A DNA stretch of 64,000 nucleotides from Ficedula albicollis (Eukaryota > Chordata > Aves > Passeriformes > Muscicapidae): NCBI RefSeq assembly GCF_000247815.1, contig NC_021692.1:4091961-4155960 (forward strand), in the 5' to 3' direction. Position 1 is the first letter of the stretch; every line of letters starts with the position of its first letter. A program made the translations under genes and the position numbers. The notes under the pieces are model-generated. The model was given only the letters and a program-made list of their open reading frames with translations. It did no database searches and was not told the DNA's origin. Of the stretch, positions 41,072 through 52,800 are shown piece by piece.

Positions 41072-42796
41072 CAGTCCCAGCGGCACAGCCCTGATCCCTG
41101 TGGCACAGCCCAAATCCCATTTGGGACAGCACAGCAGCTCCTTGCACACAGAAGTTTTAACCTGTGCCATGGGTGCCAGGGCTGCAGCAGGCAGCTGCCC
41201 TTGTTCCTCCAGTCCACACATGCAAGGCCCAGATTTGTGTTGTTACCAGTGATCCAAAGAGCTTCCTGGGTTCATGTAGATGAAAATATTGATTTTTTGC
41301 TTTCAGGTAAAAGCCCAACTAAGAAGATCTAATGGAAATGTGACCCTTTATCGCCTCTTCGTCTTATCTACCAGGAGCCAATATTCCACTGTTTCAATGA
41401 AGGAGAAAATCTGATCATTTTTCCTCTATTTCCCTCTTGCTGCTTGTGGCAAGAAAGACTTGCTGAGCATGAAGGAATTCACCCCAAGGACACCTGACCT
41501 GCTGACTGCTGTACTGGGCTTCCAGGGGAGCTGCTGCCTGGGAAACACAGGTGGGATGGGGAAAAGCAGCCCCAGTACCACAGGGCAGCCCCAGTTACCC
41601 CACAAACCAAAGTGCAACAGGGAAGAACCATCAGCCTCGTTTGCTGATCCCTGACTCCTTCTCTCATTGATTTCTCTCCGGACTACACAACAGAGATGCC
41701 ACTTGCCAGTAAAGAAGGGCTCTCCTGAGAGCTCATCCACACTCCTGACGTGACAGGAATAGAGCTTCCCGCTCTGGCCGTGCCGGGGGAGGCTGTCACG
41801 GGAGCAGGGCAGAGCAGGCAACATGATTGCCTTAATGTGCGTCTTTAAGCAAGTCTGCTCGCTGGGGAATTGCGTGGGGCTGACAGCAGAAAGGATGATC
41901 AGCTGCACTGGCTCTCCCACTCCTGCCAGAGGGAACCTGTGGCCAGAAACCTCATCCCAAATCATCTTGCAGGGCTCCTGTGGATCAGCTTCCAAATCTC
42001 CCTGTATTAAACCAGCACTGGAGGGGCCATCCCAGACTCGCTCAGTGGGAAGGTCTGCCCACCACAGCTTCTCTAAGGAGCAGTTTGGGGGAGAAGAGCT
42101 GGATCCAAGGCTCTTCTCCCTGCTTCTGCTGCCTTGAGAGAGACCTGATGGAGCAATGCCAGGAGGAGGGCAGGCTCCAGGGCCACCTTCCTGCCCCTTG
42201 ATTAGGAGGAATAGGGCTCGAGGCTGCAGCTCCAGCTCCCATTCTCAGCCCTCGGACTGCAGCGCTTAAACCTTCCAGCCCCAATCTCTTCACTGGTTAA
42301 TTATGTTGGAGGATTACACTTATTAAAACTTCCCACTTTGGCAGCTCATCTGAGATGAAATCCTCCGGCTTTGCAAAAATAATTCGCATCGGATCTGCTG
42401 CCTCATATTCCGCGCTCGCTTGTTAACAGCAAGCTGGGCGGGTGCCAGCAGCCGTCATCCCGGACTCTCTGGGAAACGGATGATTTCCTGAGAATAAGCT
42501 GGTTTAATTTCTCCTGAATTGCTAAAGCACACAACTCTGGGATTTTCAGGCCACCTTCAGCGGAGGCAAGGGAAAGTTGGTTTTCGGATGGATCTGCCTC
42601 CCGTGGGAGCGCTGGCAGCAGGAGCTGTGTGAGTGGGGGCACTTCCCTGTCCTGCTTCCCACCCCAGGGCATCTCCACAGCCCACAGGGCAGGACACCTC
42701 CCGGCAGAGCGGCCGCAGCGTGTGGCATTGCCCTCTCCTGGGAGGAAACTGAACTCCGGGCAGGAATTATCCACAAGTAAAGAGCGACAGTGAGTG
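41072..42796. other. Unique noncoding sequence
   Basis: No exon or repeat family is recognised. Minus-strand frames of up to 189 codons overlap plus-strand frames and lack domains. Confidence 0.5.
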
Positions 42797-42840
42797 CCAG
42801 GAATAGCCCAGGAATAGCCCAGGAATAGCCCAGGAATAGC
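42797..42840. repeat. Four copies of an 11-bp unit
   Basis: CCAGGAATAGC is repeated four times without change. Confidence 0.97.
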
Positions 42841-43434
42841 CCAGCTCCTGGCGGCACGGGCTCACTCCCTTTCCCCTCTTGGTCAGATGGCCATGGCCGG
42901 CGCATGGATTGAATTCTGCCTGTGGATTCTGCCAGACCCAGAGCTGTGATAACAGGGATCCCAACGCGAGCAGGACCTGAGCTGCCCCGGCTCCTCATGC
43001 CTCCACAAGCCACGCTCTGCGCTTGCCTGCAGGTCAGATTCCTAGAGGGATTCCTGGGTTGCCAGCAGGGAGCCAGGCTCCAAGCTGCAGCTGCCGGACT
43101 GCCTGCCCACCTTCCACATCCCTCCTCTTTTCCTTTTTGCCAGACCTTTCTCAGCTCCAGCGCTGGCAGCGGTTCTGTGGAGCGCGGGTTTGTGAGGATG
43201 GAAGGGCTGAGCAGCTGCACGGCGCATCCAGCAAAGCTCTCCCCGAGGCTTCCCAGCAGCAGAGCTCTGTGAGCCCCGTGCCAGGCATCTGGCTGCTGCA
43301 CATCACCCACGGGACGGTGCAGAGCTGTGCCAGGAGAGGCACCTGGAGCAGCAGCTGCTGATGCCTCCAGACGAGCATCCCATGGACAGGAGGATCTGCC
43401 CGGCTGTGCTTCCAACGGATGGCACGAGCTGCCG
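42841..43434. other. Unique noncoding sequence
   Basis: GC-rich. A 289-codon minus-strand frame crosses 42546-43415 without a recognisable domain. The block ends at CTGCCG, the target duplication of the next LTR. Confidence 0.5.
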
Positions 43435-43755
43435 TGTTGTTGGAGGCTGCTGGGGATAAAAGAGCCTTGAAGCCTTGAGTTTCTCAGCCTTCACAAGGAC
43501 AAGAAGTTATAACAATGGTTATACACCTGCAGGGTGTGTGAGAGCCGTGTGAGCGTCTCATGATATTTTGCAGCAAGTATGTTTTCAAAGAGGTGTTGCC
43601 TTCTTGGACCAATGAGTCTTTTCTATTTTGTTTTGTACTTACTATCCTATATATAAGCGTAGTGTTTGTTTAAATAAAGCTTTATCTCTTTTGCTTCTCC
43701 ATTGCACGAGGAACTATGTTGCATTATCCTTTTCTCCGCTTTTTAAAATGAAACA
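43435..43755 (+). mobile_element. Solo LTR, ERVK-type
   Basis: 321 bp from TGTTGTTGG to GAAACA, flanked by a perfect 6-bp target duplication CTGCCG at 43429-43434 and 43756-43761. A TATA box (TATATATAA, 43648-43656) and an AATAAA signal (43673-43678) set the orientation. The stretch GTTTTCAAAGAGGTGTTGCC and neighbouring U3 sequence match the minus-strand LTR at 35603-36231 at reduced identity. It is therefore a relative of that element, inserted separately. There is no internal region. Confidence 0.9.
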
Positions 43756-44727
43756 CTGCCGTGCAGGAGGGAAAGCAGAGGGCGAGGAGCTTCTCCTGCT
43801 GCTCTTGGGGTGAGGGCAGACATCCAAGGGCTCAGCCCCGGGTTTGTGCTGAGCTCTCTCCGTCCTGGGTGAGTTTCCCAGCACGTTCAGAGCCGCTGCC
43901 TGAACACACTGCTGTTGCAGAGAAGCCGCCCTCGCACGGCTCCTCCGCCAGGAAAAGTGATTTGCAATTAGTTCAAACGCAGGTTTATCTCCTCCCCGCA
44001 CAAAGGGGGCTCGCAGAGAGCTTTGAAATAAATATTGGAGAGAATAACCAGAGGCTGATAGAATAGAGCCATCTACTCCGTATTTTACCTCTTTCAGGAG
44101 AAGAGTGTGAAATATGTTTATAGTCCCAACTCCCAGCCATCCCTAGGAGCGGCTCTGTTGGGCAAATGGAGCTGATGAGCAGCGGGGATAAATCACACTC
44201 TCCCACCACAGTCAATAAACTCCATCTCAGGCTGCTTAAAGCCTAACAGGGGATGGAGCCCGGCTTAAATCCAATCTGGATCCGGCAGCTGGGGAAGCTG
44301 AAGGGATGTGAGCTCTATTGATTCTCAGGCTCTGCACTGGAAACACTGGGAACCTCAAAAAGACAAATGTCTGTTGGGAGCAGATTTGGAAAGTGGAGGC
44401 CTGAAAACAATAAATATGCCTCATAAAAAAGGTTAAATGTGTTACTCATATCTGTATGAGGCAAACCAGGTTAGAGCCTGCTCAGAAGGGATGGCTGGCA
44501 GAGCAGAGCATGGCTGGAATATGGAAATTCCTGCTAAGAGATGAATGGTGATGGATAGACCTGAAAGCAAAATGGAAGAAATTGGTGAAATATGGAGTTC
44601 CCAAAGTCCTCAGGAGCAGCTTAACTCCCAGGTGTGAAAGTATTGAGAATGTAGCCAGCATGGCTGGTGCCAAGGCCTGGGCTGGGCTGGGGCAGGACGG
44701 GAAAAATCAGCCCCAATCCCGCAGGAG
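43756..44727. other. Unique noncoding sequence
   Basis: No exon or repeat family is recognised. The segments near 44000-44110 and 44390-44470 are AT-rich. Confidence 0.5.
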
Positions 44728-44795
44728 GATGAGATGAGATGAGATGAGATGAGATGAGATGAGATGAGATGAGATGAGATGAGATGAGATGAGAT
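44728..44795. repeat. GAGAT pentanucleotide microsatellite, about 13 units
   Basis: Perfect GATGA/GAGAT repeats of 68 bp end in a short degenerate GATAGATATGAGA tail. The motif differs from the GGGAT array by one base (GAGAT versus GGGAT). Confidence 0.97.
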
Positions 44796-45180
44796 AGATA
44801 TGAGACAACACTGGATGATGAGATGTGACATATGAGATGCTCCTCATGCTGGAGCAGAGGCAAGAACAAAAAACGGTGGCTTGGTGGCCTTGGGGTCGAG
44901 GTGTGACTCGCTGTGGCAGTTCAGGCAGCACGTTCTGCCTGTCACACGTCACTGCCATGAGATGAAGATGTCTGCATGTCCTGAGGTCTCTCCTGTGCTC
45001 CATCATCCTCTCCTCCTCTGAAATGCTAATGGCATTAACATATTTATCATTAACAAATCTTTTAAGTCCCAGAACTGGATCAAACTGCTGAGTCGTAACA
45101 CCTCATTTATAATTTTTGTCCCTGAGGATGCCTTTGGATTATAAATACACTCCGTGTTCCTAAAAGCACAGGGAACTTCG
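44796..45180. other. Unique noncoding sequence
   Basis: Nothing recognised. The segment 45020-45160 is AT-rich. Confidence 0.5.
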
Positions 45181-45280
45181 GGAGCCTGATCCAGGCTCTC
45201 AGGAACACAGTGATGGCTTTGGGGAGCTCAGGAGCCTGATCCAGGCTCTCAGGGACACAGTGATGGCTTTGGGGAGCTCA
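45181..45280. repeat. Two-copy tandem duplication, 50-bp unit
   Basis: GGAGCCTGATCCAGGCTCTC starts each copy at 45181 and 45231. One substitution is seen. Confidence 0.95.
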
Positions 45281-46227
45281 GAGTGCCCCAAGTGGAGCAG
45301 CAGAGCCCAGTGGTGGGATGAGGCTGTGATGGATGAGTGACACATTGGGGCTGAATTAGGAAGCAGGTAGGGATGAGAGCAGTTCAGCACAGCCATCCCT
45401 GACGTGCTGGTGGCACGAGAGATCTGGGATTTCCCCTTTTGTTGGGGTTTGCAGAGCAGCAACAGACCCCCTCCCACGGCCTGAGGGTGATCAGGTGATG
45501 CTTTTGGGATCGCTGGGGTGGCTGGTGTGGCCTCTGGGATGGGGCTGCTTCCATCACCCACCTCATGGGAGGAGGATTCCCTCCCACCAGCAGCTTATCC
45601 CGGTGGGAATGCTGCTGGAAAGCAGCACCAGCACTGCAGCGTCACCTCCTCCTTCTCCACTCAGGATGCAGCCAGGTCACAGGGCTGGAGATGGGTTACA
45701 GCTCTCAGGAAGGGCTATCAGGATGATCATCACTGCTCAGAATTATTGAGATAATGAGGAATTAACACTGGACCTATTTATAGAAATTACAGGGAAATCT
45801 TGCTCAAGCCAAACCTCCCCCCCCCTTAATTGCAAATCTGCACAGATGTTTCCTTTGAATTGAAAAGTGATTAATAAATAAACGAGAGTAATGCTTGTTT
45901 TGGCTGAAATAGAGTAATAAATAATGTCTGCAGAGCTTCATTACCAGAACAACCCCAGCACCGGGTGAGGCATCTGACCTGGGACACACGGTGAGAGCTG
46001 GCAAGAGGGAAACAGCACCAGGAATAAACCCAGAGCCACAAGGGGCTGGGCAGGACTCCCTTGGGCCCCAGGGCACAGGCAGGACATGGTACCTGCATCC
46101 TGGCACCCCATGGCTTCACTCTGCTCTGATTTCCACACCACAGGAACCTCCCCTGCACCCCCCTCCCCTGATCCCCCCTCTTCAAACCCCTGGCAAAGCC
46201 AACGTGTTTGCTGTGCCACCCGTGTTG
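45281..46227. other. Unique noncoding sequence
   Basis: No exon is recognised. A C10 run lies near 45816-45826. The segment 45720-45920 is AT-rich. Confidence 0.5.
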
Positions 46228-46305
46228 ACTTTTTTTTTTTTTTTTTAAATTCCCCCCCCCCCCCCCCCCCCCCCCCCCCCTACTTTTTTTTTTTTTTTTA
46301 AATTC
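46228..46305. repeat. 29-nt C tract between direct T-run repeats
   Basis: The order is AC, 17 T, AAATT, 29 C, TAC, 16 T, AAATTC. The C run at 46252-46280 is thus flanked by two copies of AC-T(16-17)-AAATTC. This is a small version of the arrangement at 21571-22381. Confidence 0.95.
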
Positions 46306-46459
46306 ATGCATAATTCAGTCTATATGTATAATTCCCGGGTAAACACAGACATAACTTTTCTGTTGACTATTCCTTGACCCACTTACTGTACAAACATGCC
46401 TTGGAATGGAGCAGCACTGGCAAGGAGAGACCTTCAGAGGCACCAAGGGCTCCCTGGGG

Positions 46460-46889
46460 GCTGGGGGAGCGTGGCCACGCAGTGCCAGTGCTGTGCTGTG
46501 CTGATGCCCCAAATCTGCCCACAATGCCACTCTGTCCCTGCCAAAACCAAGGCATTCCAAATGCTGGGGAATGACCAACCAGCTTGGTAACTTGCAAAAC
46601 TGCTGTCAATTCCCCTCAGGTTTCCACTGAAACTGGAGCTTTTGTATTAATTTGTGTTGTGATGAAAGCTGGGGGAGCGTGGCCACGCAGTGCCAGTGCA
46701 GTGCCAGTGCAGTGCTGTGCTGATGCCCCAAATCTGCCCACAATGCCACTCTGTCCCTGCCAAAACCAAGGCATTCCAAATGCTGGGGAATGACCAACCA
46801 GCTTGGTAACTTGCAAAACTGCTGTCAATTCCCCTCAGGTTTCCACTGAAACTGGAGCTTTTGTATTAATTTGTGTTGTGATGAAAGCA
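46460..46889. repeat. Two-copy tandem duplication, about 210-bp unit
   Basis: Copies start at about 46460 and 46668 with GCTGGGGGAGCGTGGCCACG and end at TTGTGTTGTGATGAAAGC. The second copy has extra CAGTGC units in its first 50 bp; otherwise the copies look nearly identical. Confidence 0.95.
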
Positions 46890-47160
46890 TGTACCAGCAC
46901 TGTATGGCAAACACAAACAGGGCAATCTTATAAAAATTTCATCTTTATCTATTTTGGGGAAAAATAGCCGTGTCTGCCTAATTGAAGCATCTGTCATTCT
47001 GACATTAAATAGTGCATCCATGGCTCTTTTATTATATTCCCTTGCATTTCCCATACACTGTTAAATTGAAATAACACTGGTGGCTTGGAGATAAAGGGAG
47101 ATAATAGGTATTTTATAATGAGCAAAGAGGAGGATTTATCTTCAGTCAAAGCCCAAAATT
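46890..47160. promoter_or_regulatory. Candidate conserved noncoding element
   Basis: A long AT-rich unique block with CTAATTGAAGC, CTTTATCTATTTTG and GATAAAGGGAGATAATAGG (GATA-type) words. No repeat signature or long frame is present. Confidence 0.35.
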
Positions 47161-47939
47161 GCTTTAGAATTTTTTTTGTGTTGTTATTTTTGTTTGATGT
47201 TGTTGTTTTGCCACCCTAAAGTGGAGATTCTGCCACTCAGCTTTCCCAGTGCAAGGAGAAGCATTTATCCACATGGGAAGGGACAGGAGCACCAGCAGCT
47301 GCTCATCAGCATCTGAAGTGACACTGTCTTGACTGTGCACAAAATTAAGTTTAGTGTCAAGGAGGAGCTGGGGCAAATCAATTCAGCCTCAGTTTTGGAT
47401 GGAGTGAGTAAAAGTGGATCCAAAGATCCACACACTGCCTGCTCCACTCTTGCACCAACACTTGTCACCTCCTCTCTGGGACAGCACTGCCCCAAGGACA
47501 GGGACACCTGGGCCAGACCTCCCCAGCTGCAGCTTCCCCCTGATGCAAACAAGCCCCAGAAAACTGAGCCATGCACTTTCCCCATGTGGATTCTGCAATT
47601 AAATCCCGTGCAAAACGAAGCAATTACCAAAAAAAAAAAAAGAGGCACTGTGTGAGTACAGATAATTATCAGCGTGGAGGCTCCCCAGGTAGCTGGCACA
47701 GAGGCTGTGGCAGCTGCCTGCCCTGCCTGGTACCCACCCCCAGGGATGCTCCTGCTGCCAGGGAGGGGGGGCCTGGCCTGGTCACCTCACTGGCTTTGGG
47801 TGGCCCCCACTTCCAGAGCTCCCTGTGGATCCCTGTGGCTCCAGCTGGATCCACCAGTGGGCACAGGGAGCTGTGGGGAAGGAAATGGTGCTTGGGGAAG
47901 TGAAGGAATAGCCACAGCTCGGAGTGAAAGCACAGATAT
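47161..47939. other. Unique sequence with one A13 run
   Basis: No exon or repeat family is recognised. A 13-A run lies near 47629-47641. Confidence 0.5.
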
Positions 47940-48120
47940 CTAATTGAGATTTCCTTGAAACCCACTGGAAATAATTAAAATTGACTTCTAATACTTTACA
48001 AACTAATTAGGAGTATTGGACTGGATAACTACATTGAAGTATAAGTGGCATTTAATTGGGATAAACTGAATCATAATTGGAAATAAATACAGGCCAAAAC
48101 AATAAACAGCTTGCTAGGAG
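47940..48120. promoter_or_regulatory. Candidate conserved noncoding element
   Basis: The most homeodomain-like block of the window. TAATTGAG, AATAATTAAAATTG, CTAATTAGG, TTTAATTGGG and CATAATTGG occur within about 150 bp, with no repeat signature. A CR1 copy begins about 80 bp downstream. Conservation is inferred from texture only. Confidence 0.4.
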
Positions 48121-48200
48121 CGGTTATGGGCAGCTTGTTTCAGTACAGGGAGTGTGGTGCTGGCTCAGAGGCTGTCCAAGGCACTGGGACAACTCTCATC

Positions 48201-48600
48201 AAATCACAGAATCTGCTGAGATAGAAAAAAATCACCAAAATTTAACCTCAAGCCCTGCACAGACACCCCAACAATCCCACTCTGTCCCTGCGAGTGTTCA
48301 AACTCTGCTGGAGCTCTGGCAGCCTCGGGGCTGTGCCCATTCCCTGGGAGCCTGGGCAGCGCCCAGCACCCTCTGGGGGAAGAACTTTTCCCAAAATCCG
48401 ACCTAAACCTGCCCTGGCCCAGCTCCAGCCGTCCCCTGGGTCCTGTCCCTGTCCCAGGGAGCAGAGCTTGGAGCTGCAGGGCCTGATGAGCTCTGATGAG
48501 TCTCCTCCAGCTGAACACACCAAGTGCCCTCAACTCCTCGTGTGGCCCCTCCAGGCCCTTCCCCATCTTCGTAGCCTCCTTTGGATGTTCCTAAATGTGA
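48201..48600 (-). mobile_element. CR1 LINE, 3' fragment
   Basis: The + strand starts AAATCACAGAATCTGCTGAG, the reverse complement of a bird CR1 3' end. It continues through familiar CR1 words such as GACACCCCAACAATCCCA, CTGGAGCTCTGGCAGCC, CTCTGGGGGAAGAAC and CCATCTTCGTAGCCTCCTTT. It is a 5'-truncated copy of about 400 bp with many indels relative to the remembered consensus, so it is fairly old. No intact reverse transcriptase frame remains. Confidence 0.88.
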
Positions 48601-48959
48601 TCTCTGCTGGCACATATCTCCTGGCACGTCCCCAGCAGGACACAGAGCCAGGCACCCCCATCCCCCAGAGGCACCGGGTGCCACCAGATCCATCGCAAAA
48701 TCCCCAGAGATGCTGATCCCTCCGCAGAAGCCCCAATTCCATTTCCAGAGCCCGGTGTGTGTGAGCAGCCCCCAGCCCGTGCCTGCTGGGTTATTTATCC
48801 CAGCTTTAATAACACCACCCTTTCAGTGGTATCAAACAGCCTCGAGCTCCTCATTCCCCTCAATGAGCCGGCAACAAATGAAGTGGGTGCAGAGCTGCCG
48901 GCCCTTTGTTCTCCTCATCTGCTCCACTCATTACTTTGAGGAGCCCTATTTTCCTCTTC
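48601..48959. other. Unique noncoding sequence
   Basis: Nothing recognised beyond the possible ragged end of the CR1 copy. Confidence 0.5.
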
Positions 48960-49200
48960 TTTACTGCTTTCTTCTCTCGAACAATGGGCTCTGAATGTAT
49001 TCAAGTAACTCTTTTATCATTCACTTCTGCGGAGATCTTTAAGTTCTCCACCTGAACAGTTGGTATTTCTATTTATGAAAACTTTCTTGCTGACTGCCGA
49101 AATTGGGATTTTACTCTTGAAACGACTGGTTAGCTCAATTACGGCCTGTTTCGTTCCCCCCATTTAGATTTAATAGCTACAATTTATAAATGCCAGCCTT
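48960..49200. promoter_or_regulatory. Candidate conserved noncoding element
   Basis: Repeat-free AT-rich block with CATTTAGATTTAATAGCTAC, TTTATGAAAAC and GCTCAATTACGG words. This is a texture-based call. Confidence 0.35.
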
Positions 49201-49710
49201 CCCTCTTGTTTCCTCATCCCCCACACACCGTCAGCAAAGCCAGGAGCCTTCTGATCTCCCTCCGATGGGGACCCAAGGTGGCCAGGCCATTTTTTGTACA
49301 TTTTTTTGTCCTACTAAAAGAAAACACAAAACAAATTGAGAAAACTCTCAATGCATTCCCTCCCTTTTCATCATTTTCCCAGCAGCAGACCTCACAAAGT
49401 GCTTTATGGGATGCAGGAAAGCCCTCACTAGCCCGGGAGCCCCTCGGTTCTCTGGTAATTCAGAGGATGCTCCTTTTCACATGGTTGTTTGTTCTTCCAA
49501 GCCTGTCACAAAATACTAAAAAGCTGAATGGATTTTTCTTCTCTTTTTCACTTTGACAGCTCTTCTGAAGATCGTTCTGCTTCTTCCCGGTTCCTGAAAG
49601 TTTTCCCTCACTGGCAATTGCTGTTTGCTCTTGTGGCTGGACAGCGCCTGAGTACAAAACCTCCTGCCCCGCTTTTGGGATATTAGATTTTTACAGGCTG
49701 TGCTGATGGC
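49201..49710. other. Unique noncoding sequence
   Basis: Nothing recognised. Pyrimidine-rich in places. Confidence 0.5.
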
Positions 49711-50280
49711 AGGTGCTGGGTGCCCTGGGTGTCCTGGGTGGCAGTGACAGTGGGTTCTGATTGCCCTGGGTGCCCTGGGTGGCAGTGACAGCAGGTGTTG
49801 GGTGCCCTGGGTGTCCTGGGTGCCCTGGGTGGCAGTGACAGCAGGTGTTGGGTGCCCTGGGTGTCCTGGGTGCCCTGGGTGGCAGTGACAGCAGGTGTTG
49901 GGTGCCCTGGGTGTCCTGGGTGCCCTGGGTGGCAGTGACAGCAGGTGTTGGGTGCCCTGGGTGTCCTGGGTGCCCTGGGTGGCAGTGACAGCAGGTGTTG
50001 GGTGCCCTGGGTGTCCTGGGTGCCCTGGGTGGCAGTGACAGCAGGTGTTGGGTGCCCTGGGTGTCCTGGGTGCCCTGGGTGGCAGTGACAGCAGGTGTTG
50101 GGTGCCCTGGGTGTCCTGGGTGCCCTGGGTGGCAGTGACAGCAGGTGTTGGGTGCCCTGGGTGTCCTGGGTGCCCTGGGTGGCAGTGACAGCAGGTGTTG
50201 GGTGCCCTGGGTGTCCTGGGCTCCCTGGGTGGCAGTGACAGCAGGTGCTGGGTGCCCTGGGTGCCCTGACTGGCAGTACT
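49711..50280. repeat. 50-bp minisatellite, about 11 units
   Basis: From 49801 to 50250 nine successive 50-bp units of GGTGCCCTGGGTGTCCTGGG plus a GTGGCAGTGACAGCAGGTG half are almost identical. Variant units flank them on both sides, and a degenerate tail extends to about 50445. Each unit is built from about 10-bp TGCCCTGGG subunits, so it is a nested repeat. All three minus frames are open across it (up to 286 codons), which follows from the repeat and does not show coding. Confidence 0.97.
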
Positions 50281-52579
50281 GCGTGCCCTGCATGCCCAGG
50301 GTAGCAGTGGTGGCACATGCTGGGTGTCACAGCTGCTCTAGGTGACATTTCCAGAGGATGGTGTGTGCCCTGGGCACTCTGGGTGGTGGTCACAGGGGGT
50401 ACAGGGTGTTCTGCATGCCCTGACTGGCAGTGGCAGTGATGATGGCAGTGCTTGGTGGCAGCACGGGGTTTGCCCAGTGTAGGGGATGTGGAGCCATAGC
50501 TGGAGTCCATCACAGCATTCCCATCTCGGGGCCCCAGGGGCACAGGGAGGAGCTCCAGGGCTGCTCATACTCCTCGTGGGCCAGCCCAGCTGCTCAGCTG
50601 GAAATAATGTTCTGGTTAACTGCAGCCCATCTGTAACCCCTCTCCTTTGCTAACAGAGCCTGGATTCTTTACGGTTTATTAATATTTATTTAGTCTGTTT
50701 GAAACCTAAGCCTGTTTCAGGAGACTTGGGATAGATCTACAAAGATTTTCTCTCCCAGCTCAGATGCTGCAGCACCATCAGAGGGCAAATGGGGTGTGGC
50801 AAAGGGATTCCCCTTTGGAGGTGGTGGCTGGTGCTGAAACCGGAGCCCGTGGGATCTGCTCCTGCATGAGGTCACAGACCACACCCCACCTGTCCCCAGC
50901 ATCTTCTCAGCACAGGTCTGCTTCCCACCATCCATGCCCTTTCATTTTTAGGCATCTATTCTGGATAAAACCTCAGGGACAGCAGAGGACTTTGCCAGGA
51001 CACAGAGGGAGCAGCATGTGGCAGGGTGATGAGACTGACCCACAGCAGAGTGAGCCACAGCATCAGGCTCCTTTAGAAAGAGCCTGTCAGTGCCCTGGAA
51101 AAGTCAGGGATGAGGAAGGAGATTAATAAAGGAGCTTTTCCCTGAGTTTGATAAGCACTAACACGCTGCAGGCTCGAGGTGAGCGGCACAGACGTCAGCT
51201 ATAACGAGCTGAGCGGCCTCTCAGGAGGCTACAGGAAATCAAGTTTAACATCAATTTTTAACTCTTGTTCTGCATTATTTAATAAGTGGTTTGAAAGCTG
51301 CCTGGCATCACGAGAGGTTGGAACTCATTCCTGCACTGGAAGGAGAAAAATAAATATTTTGTTTTGCAATTAAAGGAGCGTCCCCTTGGCTGGAGAGGCG
51401 GCATTGATCGGCTCAGCAGCCCGGGGTTTGTAAAGAGCCCCTGGCAAAGCTTTTCTGCTCCTTTAATGAGACTGAGCCAAGGTGGAAGATGCAGGAACTA
51501 ATCTGAACCAGGGCACCCTGTGTCTGTGCCCTTGGCTGGTGCACACACCTGGAGAGGTTTGGAACGACCCAAAAATAAGTGTTCTGTCCTGTGTGGTGCC
51601 CAGGGAACAGAGGCAGCCCTTGCTCTGTGCTTCACCTTCACATGCACTGGGACTAATCACACATCCTCGTTAATTTGCTCCTGCCAAGCTGTTACAACAT
51701 CACCAAAACTGCTCTCTGAATCATCATGTTGGGGTGTTTGATTTGTATTTTCCCTGGCTGGTGGCTCTTCCCAGGAAGGAATGCCTAGCTCTTCACTGTC
51801 TGCAGCTTATCACTGCCAAAACCCCGCGTGGAGAGTGCAGCAGTTCACAAGGCTGCTGAGTTCACCCTAGAACAGGTGGGGGTGCCCGTGTCTCCCCATC
51901 ACCAGGCAGGACACAGCCTCCTCTCCAGCTCCTGCACGTGAAGGGTTTGACTTTTCAACTCCAGGCGTTTCCCAGTTGGAATAAAAATCACCTTTAACGT
52001 TTTATGGAGGCATCAAGCCTTTCAAGCTTTTTCTATCTCTGCTTTAAGGGAAGTTTTATTAGGTCAGCCCATGGATTTTTCAGTTAAAATAATTGGTGTT
52101 TTACACCATGGGCATCAATACAAATGTAAACACAAGGAGGAACAGCAATGGCAGCGATGCATGTCCTGGGTTTGGCTCCCTGGGCTGAGCTGGTCTCAGG
52201 TTCTCTAAGGAGTGATAAGGGAGTGTAGAATGGGGCTGACCAGCCCTCCCTCCGTGGATCTTCACCACCAAAGCCCACCCTGTGCTGATCCTGGAGTTCT
52301 CCTGTCCCTGCTGGTGTGACAGGAGCCATCCTGGTGGCAGGAGATGCTCTGAACTGAGGGGACAGGGATGGGTACAGCAACAGCTCTCGGGTGGGGAGGG
52401 CTGAGCTCTTTCATCCTCAGGAAGGAGCTGGATAAAAGCTTCCAGCAGCTTCTGGAAGCACAATTCCAGTTGGAATGTCACACCAGGACATGGCATTCAC
52501 ACGTACTGGTGCATCCCTCCCTACCTGGACAAGTGAACTCACACTGGGCTCTCTGGCAGAGGGGGAGGGAGGCTCTATA
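50281..52579. other. Unique noncoding sequence after the minisatellite tail
   Basis: 50281-50445 is a degenerate continuation of the minisatellite. The rest holds no recognised exon or repeat family. The segments 51200-51370 and 51960-52140 are AT-richer. Confidence 0.5.
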
Positions 52580-52800
52580 TGCTATTCCATACTTCCTCCT
52601 CCATTCAGATGGATTAATTGACCTTTAAAAATGTGCCCAGAAAATAAATGACCTAATAAAATGAATTATCCTCTTCCACAGTGGTTGAAATCCACTGTAA
52701 CTTGAGAGGAGACTAATGAAACATTGAAAGCATTGAAGAAACGACTAATGAAAGAAATAACCCTAATAAAGAATAATTGATTAGTCATTTGCAAGCACTG
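52580..52800. promoter_or_regulatory. Candidate conserved noncoding element
   Basis: AT-rich unique block with GATTAATTGACC, CCTAATAAAATG and GAATAATTGATTAGTC words. No repeat signature is seen. Confidence 0.35.

Noticed and set aside
42546..43415. 289-codon minus-strand frame
   Set aside because: GC-rich region with competing frames on the other strand, and it crosses an 11-bp tandem repeat. No domain is recognised.
49516..50543. Minus-strand open frames of 200-286 codons rich in HPGHPG and TPAVTATQ
   Set aside because: All three frames are open because of the 50-bp minisatellite. There is no gene signature outside it.
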